Below, one piece after another: positions 17,735 through 28,141 of a stretch of DNA of 64,000 bases. Made by a program: the position numbers and the translations under genes. This DNA is from Sphingomonas sp. CROZ-RG-20F-R02-07 (GTDB taxonomy: Bacteria > Pseudomonadota > Alphaproteobacteria > Sphingomonadales > Sphingomonadaceae): assembly GCF_022662335.1 (NCBI RefSeq), contig NZ_JAKNQJ010000004.1, forward strand, positions 248,001 to 312,000, given 5' to 3'. Below the pieces are notes generated by a model, which saw only the letters and a list, made by a program, of their open reading frames with translations, did no database searches and had not been told where the DNA came from. The stretch's first letter is position 1. Every line of letters begins with the position of its first letter.

Positions 17735-18547
17735 ATGCCTTCCCATTCCGGTATCATGACCGTCATCGAGCGCGCCGCACGCAAGGCCGCGCCGAAGCTG
17801 CGCCGCGACTTCAACGAGGTCCAGCACCTGCAGGTGAGCCGCAAGGGGCCGGCGGATTTCGTGTCGATGGCCGACAAGCAGGCCGAGCAGACGATCTACG
17901 AGGAACTTTCGCACGCGCGCCCCGATTGGGGGTTCCTGATGGAGGAGCGCGGCGAGGTGGCGGGCGATCCCTCCAAACCGCGCTTCATCGTCGATCCGCT
18001 CGACGGCACGTCGAACTTCCTCCACGGGCTGCCCCATTTCGCGATCTCGATAGCGGTCGAGGAGGTGTTGCCGAACGGCAAGCGCGAGGTGACCTCGGCG
18101 CTCGTCTACCAGCCGCTGACCGACGAGAGCTTCTGGGCCGAAAAGGGGCGCGGCGCGTGGCTCACCGACCAGCGGCTGCGCGTGTCGTCGAGGCGCGAAC
18201 TGCCCGATGCGCTCATCGCCACGGGCATTCCGTTTCTCGGCCATGGCGATTTCGTCCAGTGGAGCCGCATCTTCGGTGCGGTCGCCCCCGAGGTCGCGGG
18301 CATCCGACGCTTCGGCGCCGCGGCGCTCGATCTCGCCTGGGTCGCGGCGGGGCGATATGACGGCTATTGGGAATCGGGGCTGAAACCTTGGGACACCGCG
18401 GCGGGCGTGCTGCTCGTCAAGGAGGCCGGCGGCTTCGTTACCGATTTCCGCGGCGGCGACCGCGCGAACGAACGCAACGAGTATCTCGCCGCGAACGACC
18501 AGATCCACTCGCGCCTTCACAAGCTGGTGGCGGGCGCGCTGCGCTGA
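17735..18547 (+). CDS. suhB: Inositol monophosphatase family protein (SuhB/CysQ type)
   Basis: A 270-residue Mg-dependent phosphatase fold. The metal-binding motif is IVDPLDGTSNFLHG near residue 90, and the second metal motif is WDTAAGVLLVKEAGG near 217; GADFVS-like PADFVSMAD near 36 matches motif A. It hydrolyses small sugar or inositol phosphates; SuhB of E. coli also assists rRNA antitermination. The ATG at 17735 follows CCAGGAG with good spacing; an upstream in-frame ATG at 17672 lies inside the inverted repeat and is rejected. The symbol is by best family fit. Confidence 0.88.
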   Translation: MPSHSGIMTVIERAARKAAPKLRRDFNEVQHLQVSRKGPADFVSMADKQAEQTIYEELSHARPDWGFLMEERGEVAGDPSKPRFIVDPLDGTSNFLHGLPHFAISIAVEEVLPNGKREVTSALVYQPLTDESFWAEKGRGAWLTDQRLRVSSRRELPDALIATGIPFLGHGDFVQWSRIFGAVAPEVAGIRRFGAAALDLAWVAAGRYDGYWESGLKPWDTAAGVLLVKEAGGFVTDFRGGDRANERNEYLAANDQIHSRLHKLVAGALR

Positions 18548-18573
18548 CCGGGCGGAGGTCGGGCCGGTGGTGT

Positions 18574-18588
18574 TGCGAGTGATTCTCA
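18574..18588 (+). promoter_or_regulatory. Fur-like box upstream of nuoA
   Basis: TGCGAGTGATTCTCA matches the 7-1-7 Fur consensus TGATAATNATTATCA at 10 of 14 defined positions. It ends 12 bases before the candidate -35 at 18601, a position suited to activation rather than blocking. Confidence 0.4.
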
Positions 18589-18600
18589 CGGCCTCCAGCC

Positions 18601-18629
18601 TTGCCCGCACTCGGCCATTTGCCTAAAGC
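18601..18629 (+). promoter_or_regulatory. Candidate nuo operon promoter
   Basis: TTGCCC, 17 bases, TAAAGC in the only gap before nuoA. The implied transcription start is near 18636, about 26 bases before the TTG start of nuoA. Confidence 0.4.
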
Positions 18630-18661
18630 CGACGCATCACTTCGCACCTGCGAGAAACCCT

Positions 18662-19036
18662 TTGGTCGACCTGTCGCAATATCTGCCCATCCTGCTGTTC
18701 CTCGGCGTGGCGCTCGCGCTGTCGAGCGCGTTCGTGCTGCTGCCGATGCTGGTGTCGCGCCTGACCGGCTCGCACAAGCCGACCGTCGCCAAGCTGTCCG
18801 AATATGAATGCGGCTTTCCCGCGTTCGAGGATCCGCGCAGCCAGTTCGACGTGCGCTTTTATCTCGTTGCCATTCTGTTCATCGTCTTCGATCTCGAGGC
18901 GGCGTTCCTATATCCTTGGGCAGTCAGCGTTTTTTCGCTGGGTTGGACGGCCTGGATCTCGATGATGGTGTTTATTGCAGAGCTTGCGCTGGGCCTTGCC
19001 TATGCCTGGAAGAAGGGAGCCCTCGATTGGGAGTAG
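18662..19036 (+). CDS. nuoA: NADH-quinone oxidoreductase subunit A
   Basis: A 124-residue membrane subunit of complex I with three helices (about 8-32, 62-84, 92-115). The conserved loop between helices 1 and 2 holds [22 protein letters not shown], with the cysteine that reports the active/deactive state in mitochondria. The start is TTG at 18662, the family start position. It heads the 14-gene nuo operon, and its last 10 bases overlap nuoB. Confidence 0.96.
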   Translation: MVDLSQYLPILLFLGVALALSSAFVLLPMLVSRLTGSHKPTVAKLSEYECGFPAFEDPRSQFDVRFYLVAILFIVFDLEAAFLYPWAVSVFSLGWTAWISMMVFIAELALGLAYAWKKGALDWE

Positions 19037-19575
19037 AGCTCACGCCCGCACCCGCCGTTCGCGGTGAGGTGTTGCCGCCGGATCAGGGCTTCTTCGACAG
19101 CCTGAACGGCGAGCTGACCGACAAGGGTTTCCTCGTCACCTCGACCGAGGAGCTGTTTCAGTGGGCGCGCACGGGCTCGCTGTGGTGGATGACGTTCGGC
19201 CTCGCCTGCTGCGCGGTCGAGATGATCCACGTCAACATGCCGCGCTACGACCTCGAGCGTTTCGGCGCGGCGCCGCGCGCTTCGCCGCGCCAGTCGGACG
19301 TGATGATCGTGGCGGGCACGCTGTGCAACAAGATGGCGCCGGCGCTCCGCAAGGTCTACGACCAGATGTCGGAGCCCAAATACGTCGTCTCGATGGGCAG
19401 CTGCGCCAATGGCGGCGGCTATTATCATTACAGCTATAGCGTCGTTCGCGGTTGCGACCGGATCGTGCCGGTGGACATCTACGTCCCCGGCTGCCCGCCG
19501 ACCGCCGAGGCTTTGCTGTACGGTATCATGCAGCTCCAGCGGAAGATCCGCCGCAGCGGGAGCATCGAGCGATGA
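19027..19575 (+). CDS. nuoB: NADH-quinone oxidoreductase subunit B (cluster N2)
   Basis: A 182-residue peripheral-arm subunit carrying iron-sulfur cluster N2, the last centre before quinone. Ligand cysteines: LACCAVEM (tandem cysteines), GSCANGG, and [12 protein letters not shown] place the start at the TTG at 19027, inside the nuoA end; no later start keeps a normal N-terminus. The upstream open frame belongs to nuoA in another frame. It overlaps nuoC by 4 bases (ATGA). Confidence 0.96.
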   Translation: MGVELTPAPAVRGEVLPPDQGFFDSLNGELTDKGFLVTSTEELFQWARTGSLWWMTFGLACCAVEMIHVNMPRYDLERFGAAPRASPRQSDVMIVAGTLCNKMAPALRKVYDQMSEPKYVVSMGSCANGGGYYHYSYSVVRGCDRIVPVDIYVPGCPPTAEALLYGIMQLQRKIRRSGSIER

Positions 19576-20423
19576 GGGCGCCGGCACCCGCCTGGGCCGC
19601 GGACCTGAACGGCGCGACGATCGAGGCCGCGCGCGGCGCGATCGGCGCGGCTTTGCTCGACGCGGTTGAGCATGTTGGCGAGGTCGCGCTCCATGTGCGC
19701 CGCGACGCGCTGGTCGCGGCGATGATGGCGCTACGGGACACGCCGGGCCTCGAATATCAGCAGTTGATGGAAATCGCGGGCGTCGATTATCCCGATCGCG
19801 GCGCCGAGCGGTTCGAAGTGGTCTATTGCCTGCTCTCGCTCACGCGCAACCATCGTCTTCGCGTGCATGTCGCGGCGGACGACGAGAACCCGGTGCCGTC
19901 GGTGACGGGGCTGTGGCCGGTCGCCGGCTGGCTCGAGCGCGAGGTCTATGATCTCTACGGCGTGTTGTTCGCGGGCAACGCGGATCTGCGCCGGATCCTG
20001 ACCGATTATGGTTTTCGGGGCCATCCGCTGCGCAAGGACTTCCCGATGACGGGCTATGTCGAGCTGCGATATTCCGAGGAGGAAAAGCGCGTCGTGTACG
20101 AGCCCGTGCAGCTCGCGCAGGATTTCCGCACCTTCGACTTCATGAGCCCATGGGAAGGCGCCGAATATGCGCTGCCCGGCGACGAGAAGGCGGCGCTGCC
20201 GGAGGCCAAGGGTGCGCCGACGCCGCTCTCGGCCGATGCGGTCGGCAAGGCCGATGCCGCGCAGAGCGCGACCAAGGCGCCTGCTGCGCCGAGCGAGGGC
20301 TATGCCAAAAAGGACGTGGGCGGCTCGGATCAGACCGGTGCCGGCCAGGCGGGTGCCGATGCGGCGCCCAAGCCGGCCGATCCCGACGTGACGCCCACCA
20401 AGGGCGCAGGACAGAACCAGTGA
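19572..20423 (+). CDS. nuoC: NADH-quinone oxidoreductase subunit C with long disordered tail
   Basis: A 283-residue subunit of the quinone-binding module. The core (about 1-200) has the 30-kDa signature [25 protein letters not shown] and the GHPLRKDFP motif. Residues about 200-283 form a low-complexity Ala/Pro/Asp/Lys-rich tail not needed for the fold. Sphingomonad and other alphaproteobacterial NuoC proteins are often extended here. It overlaps nuoB and nuoD by 4 bases each. Confidence 0.96.
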   Translation: MRAPAPAWAADLNGATIEAARGAIGAALLDAVEHVGEVALHVRRDALVAAMMALRDTPGLEYQQLMEIAGVDYPDRGAERFEVVYCLLSLTRNHRLRVHVAADDENPVPSVTGLWPVAGWLEREVYDLYGVLFAGNADLRRILTDYGFRGHPLRKDFPMTGYVELRYSEEEKRVVYEPVQLAQDFRTFDFMSPWEGAEYALPGDEKAALPEAKGAPTPLSADAVGKADAAQSATKAPAAPSEGYAKKDVGGSDQTGAGQAGADAAPKPADPDVTPTKGAGQNQ

Positions 20424-21691
20424 GCGATACCATCACCACCGACGCGAGCGGCGGCATCGGCACCTATGTCGATCAGGTGCTCCACGAGACCGATGCGGCC
20501 GATCCGACGACCGGCGACGTCACGATCCAGAACTACACGATCAATTTCGGCCCGCAGCATCCCGCCGCGCACGGCGTGCTGCGGCTGGTGATGGAGCTGG
20601 ACGGCGAGATCGTCGAACGCGTCGATCCGCATGTCGGCTTGCTCCACCGCGGCACCGAGAAGCTGATCGAGTACAAGACCTACACGCAGGCGCTGCCCTA
20701 TTTCGATCGGCTCGATTATTGTTCGCCGCTCTGCATGGAGCATAGCTACGTGCTGGCGGTCGAGAAGCTGCTCGATCTGGAGGTGCCGCTGCGCGCGCAA
20801 TATCTGCGCGTGTTCTTCGCCGAGCTGACGCGCATTTCCAATCACATGCTCAATCTGGGCTCGCACGTCATGGACGTCGGCGCGATGACGCCGAACCTGT
20901 GGCTGTTCGAGATCCGCGAAGACTGCATGAATTTCTTCGAACGCGCCTCTGGCGCGCGCATGCACGCCAATTATTTCCGCGTTGGCGGCGTGCACCAGGA
21001 CGTGCCGCTGAAGCTGCTGACCGACATTGCCGACTGGCTCGACACGCGGCTGCCGCGCCTGTTCGAGGATGCGCTGAGCCTCGTGGTCGACAATCGCATC
21101 TTCAAGCAGCGCAACGTCGACATCGCGACGGTCAGCCGCGACGATGCGATCGCCTGGGGCTTTTCGGGCCCGATGATCCGTGCGGCGGGCATTCCCTGGG
21201 ATCTGCGCAAGTCGCAGCCCTATGACGTGTACGACCGGATGGAGTTCGATGTGCCGGTCGGCACACGGGGCGATTGCTACGACCGGTTCATGGTGCGCGT
21301 GGAAGAGGTCCGCCAGTCGGCGCGGATCATGAAACAGTGCCTCGCCGAGATGCCCGAAGGTCCGATCATGACGCTCGACCGCAAGGTCGGCCCGCCCAAG
21401 CGCGGCGACATGAAGCGGTCGATGGAAGCGCTGATCCACCATTTCAAGCTCTACACCGAGGGCTATCACGTCCCCGCAGGCGACGTATATGTCGCGACCG
21501 AAAGCCCCAAGGGCGAATTCGGCGTGTATCTGGTCGCCGACGGATCGAACAAACCCTATCGCTGCAAGATCCGCCCGACCGCGTTCAGCCACCTCCAGGC
21601 GGCCGACTTCATGATGAAGGGCCATATGCTCGCGGACACCACTGCGGTGCTGGGCGCGATGGATATCGTTTTTGGTGAATGTGACCGCTGA
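20420..21691 (+). CDS. nuoD: NADH-quinone oxidoreductase subunit D
   Basis: A 423-residue 49-kDa-type subunit that forms the quinone cavity with NuoB. Markers: [14 protein letters not shown] near residue 40, with the quinone-site histidines, and the C-terminal IVFGECDR. NuoC and NuoD are separate here, unlike the NuoCD fusion of E. coli. The GTG start at 20420 overlaps the nuoC stop (GTGA). About 35 residues precede the conserved core. Confidence 0.97.
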   Translation: MSDTITTDASGGIGTYVDQVLHETDAADPTTGDVTIQNYTINFGPQHPAAHGVLRLVMELDGEIVERVDPHVGLLHRGTEKLIEYKTYTQALPYFDRLDYCSPLCMEHSYVLAVEKLLDLEVPLRAQYLRVFFAELTRISNHMLNLGSHVMDVGAMTPNLWLFEIREDCMNFFERASGARMHANYFRVGGVHQDVPLKLLTDIADWLDTRLPRLFEDALSLVVDNRIFKQRNVDIATVSRDDAIAWGFSGPMIRAAGIPWDLRKSQPYDVYDRMEFDVPVGTRGDCYDRFMVRVEEVRQSARIMKQCLAEMPEGPIMTLDRKVGPPKRGDMKRSMEALIHHFKLYTEGYHVPAGDVYVATESPKGEFGVYLVADGSNKPYRCKIRPTAFSHLQAADFMMKGHMLADTTAVLGAMDIVFGECDR

Positions 21692-22358
21692 TGGCTGAAG
21701 CACCCAAGATCCCCGACGAAGCCGAGATGCGCGCGCGCTGGGGCGGCTTTGCCTGGACCGACGCCAACCAGGCCAAGGCGAACGAGATCCTCGGCCGCTA
21801 TCCCAAGGGACGCGAGCAATCCGCCTCGCTGCCGCTGCTCGATCTGGCGCAGCGCCAGGTGGGGGCGGAGACGCAGACGCAGGGCTGGTTGCCCGTGCCG
21901 GTGATCGAGTTCGTCGCGCGCCAGATCGGCGTGCCCTATATGCGCGTGTACGAGGTTGTCACCTTCTACACGATGTTCAACCTGGCGCCGGTCGGCCGCT
22001 ATCATGTTCAGGTGTGCGGCACGACGCCGTGCATGCTGGCGGGTAGCGACGACGTGCTGGCGGCATGCAAGAATCGCGGGCTGGTCAAGGGCGGCACCAC
22101 CCCCGACGGCCTGTTCACGCTGACGGAGGTGGAATGCCTCGGCACTTGTGCGAACGCGCCGATGGTCCAGATCAACGACGATAATTACGAGGATCTGGAT
22201 TATGATCGCACCTTGGCGGTGCTCGATGCGCTGACCAAGGGCGAGCACCCCAAGCCCGGCTCGACGATCGGCCGCCAGACGAGCTGCCCCGAAGGCGGCC
22301 CGACCTCGCTGAAGGCGATGGTCGATGCGAACCACGATTATCGGGGGGAGTGGGCCTG

Positions 22359-22359
<1 letters not shown>
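21691..22359 (+). CDS. nuoE: NADH-quinone oxidoreductase subunit E
   Basis: A 222-residue subunit with a thioredoxin-like [2Fe-2S] centre (N1a): CGTTPCML and [11 protein letters not shown] supply four cysteines. The N-terminal helical part (about 1-85) packs against NuoF. A C-terminal tail of about 45 residues, with [11 protein letters not shown], extends beyond the domain, as in other alphaproteobacteria. The ATG overlaps the nuoD stop by one base. Confidence 0.96.
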
Positions 22360-23662
<1,303 letters not shown>

Positions 23663-23663
<1 letters not shown>

Positions 23664-25657
23664 TGCCAACAGTCAAAGTCGATGGCGTCGAGATCGAGGT
23701 GCCGCAGGGTGCCACCGTGCTGCAGGCCTGCGAGCTTGCCGGCAAGGAGATTCCGCGTTTCTGCTATCACGAGCGCCTCAGCATCGCCGGCAATTGCCGG
23801 ATGTGCTTGGTCGAGGTGAAGCCCGGGCCGCCCAAGCCGCAGGCGTCGTGCGCGCTGCCGGCGGCGGACAAGCAGGAGATCTTCACCAATTCGCCGATGG
23901 TGAAGAACGCCCGTGAGGGCATCATGGAATTTCTGCTCATCAACCATCCGCTCGATTGCCCGATCTGCGATCAGGGCGGCGAATGCGATCTGCAGGACCA
24001 GTCGATCGCCTATGGCCGCGGCCATTCGCGGTATGACGAGAACAAGCGCGCGGTTACCGAGAAATATATGGGGCCGATCGTCAAGACGGTCATGACCCGC
24101 TGCATCCAGTGCACGCGCTGCATCCGCTTCGCCGAAGAGGTGTCGGGCGTCGAGGAGATCGGCGCGATCTACCGCGGCGAGGACATGCAGATCACCTCCT
24201 ATCTCGAAAACGCGGTGAAGAGCGAACTCTCCGGCAACGTGGTCGATCTGTGCCCGGTGGGCGCGCTGACCTCCAAGCCTTATGCGTTCGAGGCACGGCC
24301 CTGGGAACTGCGCAAGACGCTCACGATCGACGTGATGGATGCGGTCGGCACCAACATCCGGCTCGACAGCCGTGGCCGGCAGGTGCTTCGCTGCGTTCCG
24401 CGGATCAACGAGGACGTGAACGAGGAGTGGGCGACCGACAAGACGCGCCATGCGATCGACGGACTGGTCCGCCGCCGGCTCGATCGGCCCTATGTCCGCG
24501 TGAACGGCAAGCTTCAGCCGGCGAGCTGGGACGAGGCGTTCGCCGCGATCGTCGCGGTGAATGCGGGCAGCAGCGTCGCCGCGATCGCGGGCGACCTGGT
24601 CGATTGCGAGACGATGTATGCCGCCAAGGCGCTCCTCGCCAAGCTCGGCTCGACGCTGCTCGAGGGGCGGCAGACGGGGATGGCGTACGATACGTCGAGC
24701 CTCGCCGCGGTGAACTTCAACACCACGATCGCGGGCACCGAGGATGCGGACGCGATCCTGCTCGTCGGCACCAATCTGCGCTGGGAAGCGCCGCTGGTGA
24801 ACACGCGCGTGCGCAAGGCGATCAAGAAGGGCGCGAAGGTCTTTGCAATCGGGCCCGAAACCGACCTGACCTATAAGGTCGAATGGCTGGGCGACGATCT
24901 GGCGCTGCTGGGCGCGCTGCCCGATGGGGTGACCAAGGCGTTCGAAGGTGCGACCAAGCCGATGGTGATCGTCGGCGGTGCGGCCATGAAGGGCGGCCAC
25001 GGTGCCGCGCTCGCGCTGGTGGAAACGCTGGGGTTGATAAAGGACGGGTGGAACGGCTTCAACGTCGTCCATATGGCGGCGTCGCGGATGGGCGGGCTGA
25101 TGCTCGGCTATGCGCAGAAGGGCGGCATCGCCGACGTCATGGGGGCGAAGCTCGGCTTCTTCCTCGGCGCCGACGAGGTCGATTACACACAATTCGCCGG
25201 CTTCAAGGTCTACATCGGCCACCACGGCGACAAGGGCGCAGCCGCGGCCGACGTCGTGCTGCCGGGCGTCACCTATGCCGAGAAATCGGGTACCTGGGTG
25301 AATCTGGAGGGCCGCGTCCAGCGTGGCGAGCGCGCGGTGTTCGCACCGGGCGACGCCCGCGAGGACTGGACGATTCTGCGTGCGCTATCCGAGGCGATGG
25401 GCGCGACGCTGTCGTTCGACAGCCTGGCGGGGCTTCGCGAGGCGATGTACGCCGCGGTGCCCGCGCTGCGCGATCAGGCGCTCGTTCGGTTCGACTGGCA
25501 GGTGCCGGCGAACGACACCAAGGGCGAGGGCACGCTGGCGGGTTATCCGATCAAGGACTTCTATCTGACCAACGCGATCTGCCGCGCATCGCCGACGATG
25601 CAGCGCTGCTCGGCCGAACTGCTCCACGGCGAAGACTTCGCGGAGGCGGCGGAATGA
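23663..25657 (+). CDS. nuoG: NADH-quinone oxidoreductase subunit G
   Basis: A 664-residue subunit with the iron-sulfur relay of the NADH module. The N-terminal ferredoxin domain has CRMCLVEV and further cysteines (N1b), [18 protein letters not shown] follows (His/Cys ligands of N5), and [10 protein letters not shown] plus CPVGAL serve N4. The rest is a molybdopterin-oxidoreductase-like domain that carries no cofactor in complex I. The start overlaps the nuoF stop (TAATG). Confidence 0.97.
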
Positions 25658-26700
25658 CCGAGTGGATCCAGGGCGGGCTCGGCTTCGGCTTCGGATGGTT
25701 CGTCGCGCACCTCATCTACATCCTCGTCATCGCGCTGCCGCTGATGCTGTCGGTGGCGATGATTATCTATGCCGACCGCAAGATCTGGGCGGCGATGGCG
25801 CTACGCCGCGGGCCCAATGTGGTCGGGCCGTTCGGCCTGCTGCAAAGCTTCGCGGACGGGCTGAAGGTGTTCCTCCAGGAAACCATCATCCCCTCGGCGG
25901 CGAACCGCACCCTGTTCCTGCTCGCACCGATCATCACCTTCACGGTCGCGCTGATCGTGTGGGCGGTGGTGCCGTTCCAGGCCGGGGTGGTGCTGGCGGA
26001 CATCAATGTTGGCCTGCTCTACGTGCTGGCGACCTCGTCGCTCGGCGTCTACGGCATCATCCTGGCGGGCTGGGCGTCGAACTCGAAATATCCCTTCTAC
26101 TCCGCGCTTCGCGCCGCGGCGCAGATGGTGAGCTATGAGGTGGCGATCGGCTTCATCCTCATCTCGATCGTGCTGTGGTCGGGCACGTTCAACCTGTCGG
26201 GCATCGTGCTGGCGCAGAAGGGCCTCTATGGCTGGGCGAACGGCTTCGCCGCCAACCCGCTGCTCTTCCCGATGGCGGTGATGTTCCTGATCTCGAGTCT
26301 GGCCGAGACTCAGCGCGCGCCGTTCGATCTGGCCGAGGCCGAGAGCGAGCTCGTCGCGGGCTACCAGACCGAATACAGCTCGATGAGCTTCGCCCTCTAC
26401 TGGCTCGGCGAATATGCCAACGTCATCCTGATGTGCGTGCTCAATGCCACGCTCTTCTGGGGCGGATGGCTGCCGCCGCTCGACTGGGCGCCGCTCTATT
26501 ATGTGCCCGGCATCGTGTGGCTGCTGCTCAAGATGCTCGGCTTCTTCTTCGTGTTCAGCTGGATCAAGGCAACCGTGCCGCGGTATCGCTACGACCAGCT
26601 GATGCGGCTGGGCTGGAAGGTCTTTCTTCCCGTCTCGCTGTTCTGGGTTTTCCTCGTCTCGGGCGTGCTGATGGCGATGCGCGTAGGGTTCGGATCATGA
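25654..26700 (+). CDS. nuoH: NADH-quinone oxidoreductase subunit H
   Basis: A 348-residue membrane subunit linking the peripheral arm to the proton pumps. It is hydrophobic throughout, with about eight helices. Characteristic blocks: [26 protein letters not shown] near residue 40, [24 protein letters not shown] near 220 (the acidic quinone-side loop), and [17 protein letters not shown] near 300. It overlaps nuoG and nuoI by 4 bases each. Confidence 0.97.
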   Translation: MTEWIQGGLGFGFGWFVAHLIYILVIALPLMLSVAMIIYADRKIWAAMALRRGPNVVGPFGLLQSFADGLKVFLQETIIPSAANRTLFLLAPIITFTVALIVWAVVPFQAGVVLADINVGLLYVLATSSLGVYGIILAGWASNSKYPFYSALRAAAQMVSYEVAIGFILISIVLWSGTFNLSGIVLAQKGLYGWANGFAANPLLFPMAVMFLISSLAETQRAPFDLAEAESELVAGYQTEYSSMSFALYWLGEYANVILMCVLNATLFWGGWLPPLDWAPLYYVPGIVWLLLKMLGFFFVFSWIKATVPRYRYDQLMRLGWKVFLPVSLFWVFLVSGVLMAMRVGFGS

Positions 26701-27179
26701 TCGCGCGATATATCAAGGCGTTCACCCTCTGGGAGTTCGTGAAGGCGCATGCGCTGACGTTGCGCTACTTCTTCAAGGCGAAGGCGACGATCAACTATCC
26801 GTTCGAGCGCAACCCGGTGTCGCCGCGGTTCCGTGGCGAACATGCGCTGCGCCGCTATCCCAACGGCGAGGAACGCTGCATCGCGTGCAAGCTGTGCGAA
26901 GCGGTGTGCCCGGCGCAGGCGATCACGATCGAGGCCGAGCCGCGCGACGACGGTTCGCGGCGCACGACGCGTTATGACATCGACATGACCAAGTGCATCT
27001 TCTGCGGCCTGTGCGCCGAGGCCTGCCCGGTCGACGCGGTGGTCGAGGGGCCGAACTACGAATATTCGACCGAGACGCGCGAGGAGCTGATCTACGACAA
27101 GGCCAAGCTGCTCGATAATGGCGACCGTTGGGAAAGCGCGATCGCGGCGAACCTTGCCGCCGATGCGCCGTACCGGTAA
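26697..27179 (+). CDS. nuoI: NADH-quinone oxidoreductase subunit I
   Basis: A 160-residue ferredoxin-like subunit with two [4Fe-4S] clusters (N6a, N6b). The two motifs are [12 protein letters not shown] and [12 protein letters not shown], each with a fourth Cys. An amphipathic N-terminal helix anchors it to the membrane arm. It is followed by a 43-base gap, the largest inside the nuo cluster. Confidence 0.97.
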   Translation: MIARYIKAFTLWEFVKAHALTLRYFFKAKATINYPFERNPVSPRFRGEHALRRYPNGEERCIACKLCEAVCPAQAITIEAEPRDDGSRRTTRYDIDMTKCIFCGLCAEACPVDAVVEGPNYEYSTETREELIYDKAKLLDNGDRWESAIAANLAADAPYR

Positions 27180-27222
27180 TGGCCGCGTCGTTCGAATCAT
27201 GGGCAGTCGGGGGGCCTGAAGC

Positions 27223-27834
27223 GTGATCCAGGCATTCGCCTTCTATCTGTTCGCCTTCGTCGTCGTGGTGAGTGCCACGATGACCATCGCCTCGCGCAAT
27301 CCGGTCCATTCAGTGATGTGGCTGATCCTGGCGTTCTTCAACGCCGCGGGGCTGATGGTGCTGGTGGGCGCCGAGTTCATCGCGATGCTGCTCGTCATCG
27401 TCTATGTCGGTGCGGTCGCGGTGCTGTTCCTGTTCGTGGTGATGATGCTCGACATCGACGTGGCGACGGTGCGCGGTGGCGTGGCGCGCTATTTCGGCAT
27501 CGGCCTGGCCATCGCGGTAGCGCTCGCCGCCGAAGTGTTCATCGCGGTGGGCGCGTGGAGCACCGGCCCGATCCAGCTCGCGCGCCGCGCGGCGCCGATC
27601 GATGCCGCCGTGCCCAACATCCAGGCGATCGGCAATTTGCTCTACACGCGCTATCTGTTCGTGTTCGAAGGTGCGGGGCTCGTGCTGCTCGTCGCGATGA
27701 TCGGCGCGATCGTGCTGACCCACCGCCAGCGCGGCGGCGTGAAGGCGCAGAACATCAGCCGCCAGGTCGCGCGCCGTCCGCAGGATGCCACGCGCAACAT
27801 GAAGCCCGTCGTGGGCCAAGGAATGGATTTGTGA
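27223..27834 (+). CDS. nuoJ: NADH-quinone oxidoreductase subunit J
   Basis: A 203-residue membrane subunit of about five helices, with the conserved helix-3 segment [18 protein letters not shown] that contains the pi-bulge region. The start is GTG at 27223, after the 43-base gap following nuoI. A basic C-terminal tail (about 170-203) lies on the cytoplasmic side. It overlaps nuoK by 4 bases. Confidence 0.96.
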   Translation: MIQAFAFYLFAFVVVVSATMTIASRNPVHSVMWLILAFFNAAGLMVLVGAEFIAMLLVIVYVGAVAVLFLFVVMMLDIDVATVRGGVARYFGIGLAIAVALAAEVFIAVGAWSTGPIQLARRAAPIDAAVPNIQAIGNLLYTRYLFVFEGAGLVLLVAMIGAIVLTHRQRGGVKAQNISRQVARRPQDATRNMKPVVGQGMDL

Positions 27835-28136
27835 TCGGGCTCGTCCACTATCTGGTCGTCGCGGCGATCCTGTTCACGCTCGGCGTGCTCGGGATCTTCC
27901 TCAATCGCAAGAATCTGATCGTCATCCTGATGGCGATCGAGCTGATCCTGCTCGCGGTGAACCTGAACCTCGTCGCCTTCTCGGCCTATCTGCACGATCT
28001 GGTCGGGCAAGTGTTCGCGATGTTCGTGCTGACCGTCGCGGCCGGCGAGGCCGCGATCGGCCTGGCGATCCTGGTGATCTATTTCCGTGGCCGCGGCACG
28101 ATCGCGGTCGACGACGTCAACCGGATGAAGGGGTAA
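27831..28136 (+). CDS. nuoK: NADH-quinone oxidoreductase subunit K
   Basis: A 101-residue, three-helix membrane subunit with the key acidic residues of the proton path in [11 protein letters not shown] and [11 protein letters not shown]. The GTG start overlaps the nuoJ stop. The length is exactly typical for the family. Confidence 0.96.
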   Translation: MIGLVHYLVVAAILFTLGVLGIFLNRKNLIVILMAIELILLAVNLNLVAFSAYLHDLVGQVFAMFVLTVAAGEAAIGLAILVIYFRGRGTIAVDDVNRMKG

Positions 28137-28141
28137 CTCGG

